A program made the translations under genes and the position numbers. A model generated the notes under the pieces. The model searched no databases, was not told the origin of the DNA, and was given only the letters and a program-made list of their open reading frames with translations. A DNA stretch of 11,780 nt from Oscillospiraceae bacterium (GTDB taxonomy: Bacteria; Bacillota; Clostridia; Oscillospirales; Ruminococcaceae): assembly GCA_029068025.1 (NCBI GenBank), contig JAIEDJ010000031.1, forward strand, positions 1-11,780, in the 5' to 3' direction. How positions within the stretch are numbered: the stretch's first letter is position 1; every line of letters begins with the position of its first letter. Shown in pieces: positions 6,124 to 11,776 of this stretch.

Positions 6124-9123
6124 TTATCCCAAGGCAGTATCTTTGTATAAAAGCGTTCTTATTTCGCTGACGATCATGTCCATATCACTTCCCACGTTGA
6201 CCGATTCTGTAGCGGTAATACGCAAATAGCCATCTTCGTCTGAATATGCCGCACAGATCACGTACTTGCTCTCGCCTTTGCGCCTTACAACGGCGTATAT
6301 CTCCTCTTCCATATCGCACTCGGTATCGTAGAGATATACCTTCTTCACATCGTCGGAGCCGAACAGATCCCTTATCTTAACGCCGTTTTGATATACTGCG
6401 ATGTCGCCGCCTTCGATTACACATTCAAGATCGTCATTGAAAGGACACACAAATCTATTTGTATGAACGTTCTCATCATAGATGACATTTACTTCGGGTA
6501 TAGAAAAGTACTTATTTTTCCCGCTGTTGATCTTCAGCCGCATAATATCAAGTGTCAGCGTCCTGGAGAAAAGCACACTGCCGTCGGGTCTGCGTATTGC
6601 TGCTGCAAGGTAGTCTTCGCCGCACTCGAGCGTAGCGCTCTCCGCCATGTCATATTCATAAAGCCTTGACATTGCCGCGTCATATACACGAATATATGTC
6701 TTTCCCGCCGAAGTTCCCTCGACAGCTATCTCTCGTCTGCCGTCTCCGCTGATATCACACAGATAAATTTTATTCAGATTATCGCCGAAATTCATCAGCG
6801 TCTCGGTCTTGCCGTCTTCGTGCTTGAGCTGAATACACTTATTCTCGTTATCAACTATGAATACCGGAGAACCCGGGACCTCGGGTATCGAAAATCTCTT
6901 GAGGTGGTTATTGTCGTCACGGATGATCTCCAAGCCCGGAGCCGCGATCATCAGCTTCTCCTCTTCTCTCCTGCCGTTTGTGATAAGATAAACGCCGTCG
7001 TCGTCATAGTCAAGGGTGTAGTTGTCATAGCTGTTCAAGCCGATATCATATTTTCTGTTGTTTGCATAGTCGAAGATATACACCCACGTGCGCTCAAGAA
7101 CGCTGTCTGCGCACTCTGCAAGGATCTCGCGCTTGCCGTCGCCATTGAGATCGGCGATATACAGCGCCGTAAAATCACGCGCTATATCCATGTATCCGGT
7201 CGGATATCCGTCCGCATAGATCCTTTTATTTTTGCAGACAAATTCAACCCCGGGGAATTCCGGCAGCCTGAATTCACAGTTTTGATATTCAAGCTCGGAG
7301 CCTGCCAGCTTCATAGCGGAGATAATGATATGCTCATCTGTTGTGATGCTGTCCACTTCGGTCATTATATCCAGCGTCAGCGGCTCGGACGAGATATTCC
7401 TTCCGCATATATAATCATATCTCGCGACATTGGCGTACCACTCGCCGGACGGTGATCTGTATACCTCTATATGATAGTCGCAGGTCATTCTGTCGGAAAG
7501 CTCATACAGCTTTCCGTTCGCATAGTCGAACACCATGACACGGTCGTCCGTGCTTCCCGAGCCGTAAGAAACAGATGAGCAAAGCTCCCGCTTGCCGTCG
7601 CCATTGAGATCTATAAGATACAGCTCCTTGATCGGAACGTCCGAAAACAGTGCAGTCTCCCTGCCGCCGACATTCGCCGTAAGCTCTGTCCTCCCGCACT
7701 TGAAAGATACTCCCGGGAATTCATTCATAGTGAATTCCTCATCGGAGCGGCTGTCGGTGATATTTACGTCAAAACTAAAATATATTTCCTCACAGGAGCT
7801 CATAGTATCGTTCGGATCTGACAAAACCTTGATATTTGCGGCACCGTAATACCTTCCGAGCCGCACATAGTCGGGTATCACCGTATCCTCGGGTCTGTAG
7901 CTCTGCTCAACAGTGCTGAACCTCATCAGTTGATAAATTGTCTCTCCCGGCGGAATGATCAAAGAGGTCATCACATCATCATAACCCACCGTGCCGTATC
8001 CGTTATCATTCAATACTTTTTTGTGCAAAATGCCGGAGTCCTGAGTAATTAAAATATTGATCTCGGGATCGGTGCTTCCCATCCGCAGTCCCGCGGGCTT
8101 GTCGGTGGTGTTTTCAATGACCGCCAGCACCTCAACATCATCCCCCGCCCTTATCTCGGTGCGCGGCATACCGATAGTGACCTTAACGCCGCCCGCCTCT
8201 CCCGAGCATTCGCGATAGTAGATCTTGCCGTTATATTCAATGCGGAACGTCTTGAGTATTTCGGGATCGCCGTTTAACATTCTCTCGGCATACTCATAAT
8301 ATTTATTATAATAGTCGTGAACATAAGAATCATAGTTACTATTCTCTGCCAAGCCGCAGGTATTTTTTAAATACGGAAATTCCGGCTGAACGCTGCCCGG
8401 CACAGGAAATCTGGAAAAAATTGAAGCAGTATAGCAGTTTTCGCCCTTACCATAATCTCTCTGCAGAACGTAACACCAGGTGTCACCTTTGATCATCGGC
8501 GTTAAGCCTTCATGATATAGCATTCCGTCTGCGACACCGTAACTGTCGCAGACGATGATCTCATCACCGACCTCCGCGCCGCCCTTGATCACCCTGTCGA
8601 TCCTGAGCTTATTGCATGAATAATCTCTGTATGTCAGATGATACATACTCTTGTTTTCCGGATCAAATGTCTGATAAGCATCGTCGACAAACGTTCCCAC
8701 AACGATAAGGTCAGCCCACGCAAAGGACGGTTTTTTATCATTTTCCCATATGAGAAAATCACCCGCACCGGTAAAAGCGATCTTCAGCTCCGAAAAATCG
8801 CCTTTATATTGATAAGCAGCTGCCGCGGGGTATCCTTTCGCCGCAGCGGCTAATGTGATGACTTTATTACTCCACGTATTCGACTCCAAAGGCGGCTCGC
8901 TCTGCCTGCCGCGGATGTTCAGCACGACAGTCAGCCCGACCATGATCACTGCCAGACAAGCCGCCGCGGCAGCGAGCGGCTTCCACGAAGAGCGGCGCAC
9001 GGGCTTTATCTTTTGCGGAAGATCGGAAAACGGATCGTTATACAGATCGGCAGGCGCCTTCGCGTCGATGACCAGATCTTCGTCAACGTCTGCCAGCAAT
9101 TTAAAAAATTCATGCTCTGTCAT
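6124..9123 (-). CDS. Very large single-pass membrane sensor / putative anti-sigma partner (999 aa, 4 repeats), cassette 3
   Basis: The start codon overlaps the sigma stop (ATGA, 9120-9123), so translation is coupled. The tail (1-48) carries EFFKLLADVDEDLVIDA, the shared cytoplasmic motif, and a basic PVRRSSWK stretch before the membrane helix (about 49-70). Extracellular domain A (about 97-305: GDFSELK, ADLIVVGTFVDD, KLRIDRVIKG, VGDEIIVCD, MIKGDTWCYVL) and Ig-like domain B (about 311-455: VKVTIGMPRTEIRAGDDVEV, IENTT, PPGE) match the 718-residue paralogue. Four C-terminal repeats follow at roughly 462-590, 617-735, 742-860 and 871-990, each starting with an E[FV]PG-like or IPEV segment. The Asp loops are DLNGDGKREL (505-514), DLNGDGKREI (658-667), DISGDGRREI (790-799) and a degenerate DTECDMEEEI (933-942). 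Repeats of this kind often build beta-propellers, but four units alone would be a partial one. No enzyme motif is seen. Sensing role inferred from context. Confidence 0.8.
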   Translation of the reverse strand: MTEHEFFKLLADVDEDLVIDAKAPADLYNDPFSDLPQKIKPVRRSSWKPLAAAAACLAVIMVGLTVVLNIRGRQSEPPLESNTWSNKVITLAAAAKGYPAAAAYQYKGDFSELKIAFTGAGDFLIWENDKKPSFAWADLIVVGTFVDDAYQTFDPENKSMYHLTYRDYSCNKLRIDRVIKGGAEVGDEIIVCDSYGVADGMLYHEGLTPMIKGDTWCYVLQRDYGKGENCYTASIFSRFPVPGSVQPEFPYLKNTCGLAENSNYDSYVHDYYNKYYEYAERMLNGDPEILKTFRIEYNGKIYYRECSGEAGGVKVTIGMPRTEIRAGDDVEVLAVIENTTDKPAGLRMGSTDPEINILITQDSGILHKKVLNDNGYGTVGYDDVMTSLIIPPGETIYQLMRFSTVEQSYRPEDTVIPDYVRLGRYYGAANIKVLSDPNDTMSSCEEIYFSFDVNITDSRSDEEFTMNEFPGVSFKCGRTELTANVGGRETALFSDVPIKELYLIDLNGDGKRELCSSVSYGSGSTDDRVMVFDYANGKLYELSDRMTCDYHIEVYRSPSGEWYANVARYDYICGRNISSEPLTLDIMTEVDSITTDEHIIISAMKLAGSELEYQNCEFRLPEFPGVEFVCKNKRIYADGYPTGYMDIARDFTALYIADLNGDGKREILAECADSVLERTWVYIFDYANNRKYDIGLNSYDNYTLDYDDDGVYLITNGRREEEKLMIAAPGLEIIRDDNNHLKRFSIPEVPGSPVFIVDNENKCIQLKHEDGKTETLMNFGDNLNKIYLCDISGDGRREIAVEGTSAGKTYIRVYDAAMSRLYEYDMAESATLECGEDYLAAAIRRPDGSVLFSRTLTLDIMRLKINSGKNKYFSIPEVNVIYDENVHTNRFVCPFNDDLECVIEGGDIAVYQNGVKIRDLFGSDDVKKVYLYDTECDMEEEIYAVVRRKGESKYVICAAYSDEDGYLRITATESVNVGSDMDMIVSEIRTLLYKDTALG

Positions 9124-9680
9124 ATATCAAAGCCTCTTTTCTGCAAATACTCCCGCAGCTTTTTGCGGGTACGGTTAAGTATAGTTGAAACATTGTTCTC
9201 GGTGATCATAAACTCCGCCGCGATATCATGTACACTGTCGCAGTACCAGTATCGGCAGAGGAAAATGCTCCGCTTCATCGCGGACTGCTTTTTCAAAAAT
9301 CTGTTGATCTCCGCGATAAGTTCACGGTTTTCCGCGTCGCGCTCCACATCGGACGAACCGGAAACGATCTCGGAAAGCTCCTCGTATACAAGCTCCGCCT
9401 CACCGCCGCCGCGCTTCTGCGCCGTGGCTTGCTTGTACATATTTACAGCGCAGTTCCTGGTGATCTTTCCGAGGAACGCCGACAGCATCTCCGGCTCATG
9501 CGGAGGGATCATCTCCCACGCCTTGAGGAACACCTCGTTCAGACAATATTCCGCGTCCTCCTGAGAATTCAGGATGTTGACGGCGATCTTCATGCAATAG
9601 GCGCGGTATTTTTCGGACGCGGCGGAAACGGCCTTCTCGTTGCGCTCGAGAAACAGCCGCACTATTTCCTTATCCTGCAC
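9120..9680 (-). CDS. ECF-type RNA polymerase sigma factor, cassette 3 (186 aa)
   Basis: ECF sigma factor with region 2 (YCMKIAVNIL, AEYCLNEVFLKAWEMIPPH, GKITRNCAVNMYK) and region 4 (SIFLCRYWYCDSVHDIA and TENNVSTILNRTRKKL, ending QKRGFDI). The open frame extends to 9866, but that stretch would run through the promoter region. The GTG at 9678-9680 has GAGG 7 nt upstream and gives VQDKEIVRLFLER, matching the paralogues, so I use it. It is the most diverged of the three: the LLPERKR segment ahead of the region 4 helices reads KQSAMKR here. The putative DNA-reading helix is nearly the same as in cassettes 1 and 2. It overlaps the membrane gene by 4 nt. Confidence 0.92.
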   Translation of the reverse strand: MQDKEIVRLFLERNEKAVSAASEKYRAYCMKIAVNILNSQEDAEYCLNEVFLKAWEMIPPHEPEMLSAFLGKITRNCAVNMYKQATAQKRGGGEAELVYEELSEIVSGSSDVERDAENRELIAEINRFLKKQSAMKRSIFLCRYWYCDSVHDIAAEFMITENNVSTILNRTRKKLREYLQKRGFDI

Positions 9681-9715
9681 TTGATCACCTCGCTTTGAAA
9701 GATATCCTTCACTTA

Positions 9716-9745
9716 TATACACAAATTTTAAATATAAATCTTGCA
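9716..9745 (-). promoter_or_regulatory. Shared ECF-type promoter motif, cassette 3
   Basis: On the minus strand TGCAAGAT (9745-9738), 14 nt, TGTGTATA (9723-9716), then TAAGTGAAGG. Only one base of the first block differs from cassettes 1 and 2, and the spacing is identical. It lies 35 nt upstream of the GTG. Confidence 0.65.
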
Positions 9746-9799
9746 ATATTTTTAAAAAATTTTTATTTGCGGCAACGGCGCGGTTTCCAAAGTTTTCTC

Positions 9800-9844
9800 C
9801 AAAATATTGTGCAAAATCACCATTGACAACTACAACATATTGTG
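9800..9844 (+). promoter_or_regulatory. Two phased ATATTGTG boxes (possible NrdR sites)
   Basis: CAAAATATTGTG (9800-9811) and CAACATATTGTG (9833-9844) share their right halves and are 33 bp apart, about three helical turns. One lies upstream of the -35 and the other between -35 and -10 of the 9883 gene. Each right half fits the TATWGTGT half of the NrdR box as I remember it; the left halves fit poorly. Confidence 0.35.
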
Positions 9845-9851
9845 ATAAAAT
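9823..9851 (+). promoter_or_regulatory. Sigma-A promoter of the NrdD-tail-like gene
   Basis: TTGACA (9823-9828), a 17-nt spacer, TAAAAT (9846-9851) with TGTGA just before the -10. The start is expected near 9858, giving a leader of about 25 nt containing AAGGGGGG (9869-9876), 6 nt before the ATG. Confidence 0.88.
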
Positions 9852-9882
9852 AAAAAAGTACAACAAATAAGGGGGGATTAAA

Positions 9883-10152
9883 ATGGTAGATGTAAATGTA
9901 ACAGGCGGAAAGCTCGCTCAGGAGGAGATCGATTATTACATTGACTGCGCACTTGAGAAATATCCGGACAAGCACCTGAGAGCGATCGACATTGAGGTTG
10001 ACGGAGCGTTTGTCAATGCAAAGTATCACTTCTCCGATATGCCTTTTCAGCGTATCCGCAGAATAACCGGCTATCTGGTAGGTACGCTCGACCGCTTTAA
10101 CAACGCAAAGCGCGCCGAGGAAAAAGCCAGAGTAAAGCACAACGTTCAATAA
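9883..10152 (+). CDS. Small protein with NrdD-like C-terminal glycyl-radical-type segment (89 aa)
   Basis: The last third (about 57-87: RIRRITGYL, DRFNNAK, RAEEKARVKH) resembles the extreme C-terminus of class III anaerobic ribonucleotide reductase NrdD, where an RRxCGYL segment holds the radical glycine and the chain ends in RVKH. The matching glycine is Gly63. The preceding 55 residues (a helix around EEIDYYIDCALEKYP and strands LRAIDIEVDGAFVNAKYHF) do not look like the rest of NrdD; the catalytic barrel and the CxxC zinc motifs are missing. It could be a stand-alone domain, comparable to the autonomous glycyl-radical cofactor GrcA of pyruvate formate-lyase, or only a fold relative with another role. 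The ATG is supported by a strong ribosome binding site and promoter, and a terminator follows, so this is a monocistronic, probably well expressed gene. Confidence 0.75.
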   Translation: MVDVNVTGGKLAQEEIDYYIDCALEKYPDKHLRAIDIEVDGAFVNAKYHFSDMPFQRIRRITGYLVGTLDRFNNAKRAEEKARVKHNVQ

Positions 10153-10158
10153 AAATTA

Positions 10159-10186
10159 TCCCGAGTAATCAAACTCGGGATTTTTT
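10159..10186 (+). terminator. Terminator of the NrdD-tail-like gene
   Basis: TCCCGAGT (10159-10166), loop AATCAA, ACTCGGGA (10173-10180), then TTTTTT (10181-10186). The stem is a perfect 8 bp, starting 7 nt after the stop. Confidence 0.95.
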
Positions 10187-10329
10187 GTAATATATCATAA
10201 TAATATAACAATTTGTATTTTCCTGCTATTTTACTTTGATAATGATCCTGTTTGAGTTTGTAATATTCAAGCAAAATATAACTATTTGTAGATATAATTC
10301 ATATCAATCTTTTGATAAAAGCACTTTAA
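10187..10329. other. AT-rich spacer, no gene seen
   Basis: First part of the gene-free stretch 10153-10554. It is strongly AT-rich and has no ORF with a ribosome binding site. TATCAA-TCTT-TTGATA (10304-10319 approximately) is a weak 6-bp hairpin. The rest of the stretch holds element copy 2 (10330-10499) and, from 10500 to 10554, the unremarkable 3' flank of the diguanylate cyclase gene. Confidence 0.5.
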
Positions 10330-10499
10330 ATGGCTTCTCTTTTTAGAGAAGCCAACAGCTTGATAAAAACCCCTCTCGGGGAGAGGGGGAGAGAATTGCG
10401 GGGCTCCGCCACGCGCCCCGCCAAAGGGCTGCGCCCTTTGAAATCCCCCAAATAGGACTTTTTCTACAATCTGATGGATTCCCTTTTTAGAGAAGCCAA
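10330..10499. repeat. Palindromic intergenic element, copy 2, with 26-bp flanking direct repeats
   Basis: The core is 10356-10473 (118 bp). Its direct repeats, 10330-10355 and 10474-10499, agree at 24 of 26 positions. P1 (10370-10388, with AAAAA at 10365-10369) is identical to P1 of copy 1. P2 begins GCGGGGCTCCGCC at 10398. P3 (10422-10440, CAAAGGGC/GCCCTTTG) has a different stem sequence from copy 1 but still pairs perfectly. The right end keeps GGA-CTTT-TCTACA. Orientation relative to the neighbouring minus-strand gene is the same as in copy 1. No ORF. Confidence 0.8.
10332..10353 (-). terminator. Distal hairpin beyond the diguanylate cyclase gene (left copy)
   Basis: GGCTTCTCT (10332-10340), loop TTTT, AGAGAAGCC (10345-10353): a perfect 9-bp stem. 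The minus-strand tail ATTTAAAGTGCTTTT is a mediocre U-tract. The copy at 10476-10497 has two changes in its left arm that break stem pairs, so only this one is a sound hairpin. Confidence 0.55.
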
Positions 10500-10554
10500 A
10501 ACTGTATCCTGTAATATTTACACAAATTATAACGCATTGTATACAGAAACGCCG

Positions 10555-11724
10555 TTATGCAACAATGATAACATTCTTGCCGTTGCGCTTTCCTACATAC
10601 AGCCGCTTGTCGACCATGGATATCAGCGATTCCACACCGATATGCGAAGGAGGGCGAGAAGTATTGACCTTTGCTATCTCTAACTCAGCCGTCTTAAGTG
10701 TCTCATTTATTGCCTCGCTCTTTTCCTCGCTGCCCGCGAAGCCAAATGTCATTGTCACCTTAACGGGCTGTTCCTCGTGAACGATTCCAAGCCCGCATAT
10801 CTCCGCCTTGATCTTGCCCAGGCGCTCAAAGCAGTCATCACGCGTTCCGCGCATAACAATAAGCATTTCCTCGCCGCCCCAGCGGCACGCCATATCCTGT
10901 TCACCTACATTGTTCAGGATCACACCCGCAACTGATTTCAGCACAATGTCGCCGCAGTCGTGTCCGTATGTATCGTTGATCTTCTTGAAGTCGTCCAGAT
11001 CGCCCATAATTATGCAGTAATGCTCCCTGCTCTCCTCAAGATCCTCAAAAAACTTCCACAAGCTGTGACGGTTGAACAGACCTGTCAGCGCGTCGTGTGT
11101 GGCTATGTAGTTCAGCTTCTTGTTTGTTTCGTGAAGCTGTGTGAATGCCCGCGTGACCTCCAGATAGAAAATTATCGTGAACGTCATCGCCATAATAAAC
11201 GCGAACAATATATTAATAGAACGAATAACAACCGTTTCCGTTCTTGTAAGCTCGTGCATATCCGCAAAGTTATAAACACTCCCCAGAAGCTCGACCACAA
11301 TGATAACGCCGCTCAAAGCAAGCGTTGTCACAACAACCATGACCGCAGCAACCTTATAGAAGACCTTTTTTTCACAGAAAATAAACAAATAATAAGTACA
11401 CAGCGGCATTACCATCATCGGATACAGGAAAAACGCCACCCCAAGACCCTGCACAAACGTGCAGAGCACCGCGTGAAGCACAACTTCCGCAAAGAACAAA
11501 CAGATCCACACCAAACCGTGCTTATACAGCAGCTCCTTTTTTCTGGTAATAATCCCGGCTGTAAAATAAAGTGTGATGCTGAACACATTAAACACTACCA
11601 GCAGCCACATTTTAAAAACAGAAAATGTTATCAAAAAAGTGATGTGCATCAGACACGCGGCGAAACACGTCAAATGAAATTTAATTAACGGCTCAATGCC
11701 GATCCTTGTATTGTTATCCTTCAT
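10555..11724 (-). CDS. Membrane-bound diguanylate cyclase (GGDEF domain, 389 aa)
   Basis: The N-terminal half (about 12-195) has about six hydrophobic membrane segments and no recognised extracellular domain; it resembles the integral-membrane sensory regions of many cyclases. The GGDEF domain starts after a short linker helix (FTQLHETNKKLNYIATHDALTGLFNR, about 195-219). It has the metal-binding stretch GDLDDFKKINDTYGHDCGD (about 241-260) and a signature RWGGEEM at 281-287, where GGDEF/GGEEF is usual; the final Phe is Met. The inhibitory RxxD site is lost (GEQD). The C-terminal part ends MVDKRLYVGKRNGKNV as usual, after a longer loop around LEIAKVNTSRPPSHIG. It probably makes cyclic di-GMP. 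I start it at ATG 11722-11724, with GGGTG 6 nt upstream, rather than the GTG at 11731-11733. No EAL domain is present. Transcription faces the 10330-10499 element. Confidence 0.9.
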   Translation of the reverse strand: MKDNNTRIGIEPLIKFHLTCFAACLMHITFLITFSVFKMWLLVVFNVFSITLYFTAGIITRKKELLYKHGLVWICLFFAEVVLHAVLCTFVQGLGVAFFLYPMMVMPLCTYYLFIFCEKKVFYKVAAVMVVVTTLALSGVIIVVELLGSVYNFADMHELTRTETVVIRSINILFAFIMAMTFTIIFYLEVTRAFTQLHETNKKLNYIATHDALTGLFNRHSLWKFFEDLEESREHYCIIMGDLDDFKKINDTYGHDCGDIVLKSVAGVILNNVGEQDMACRWGGEEMLIVMRGTRDDCFERLGKIKAEICGLGIVHEEQPVKVTMTFGFAGSEEKSEAINETLKTAELEIAKVNTSRPPSHIGVESLISMVDKRLYVGKRNGKNVIIVA

Positions 11725-11770
11725 ACCGTTCACCCAAACTCAACTGCGCTATACAATTACATATATGTTT

Positions 11771-11776
11771 ATTATA
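11771..11776 (-). promoter_or_regulatory. Candidate -10 box of the diguanylate cyclase gene
   Basis: A perfect TATAAT on the minus strand about 46 nt upstream of the chosen ATG. The -35 would lie beyond the window end, so the promoter cannot be confirmed. A palindrome ACATATATGT (11759-11768) sits just downstream. Confidence 0.45.

Noticed and set aside
8860..9178. Frameshift or gene break at the cassette 3 sigma/partner junction
   Set aside because: The ATGA overlap is a normal coupled junction; both proteins have complete ends that match the paralogues.
9681..9866. N-terminal extension of the cassette 3 sigma factor back to 9866
   Set aside because: It would run through the shared promoter motif and the divergent promoter of the 9883 gene, has no counterpart in the paralogues, and the GTG at 9680 has a good ribosome binding site.
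9817..10149. Minus-strand 110-codon frame opposite the NrdD-tail-like gene
   Set aside because: The plus-strand gene has promoter, ribosome binding site, terminator and a recognisable C-terminal motif; the antisense frame has none of these.
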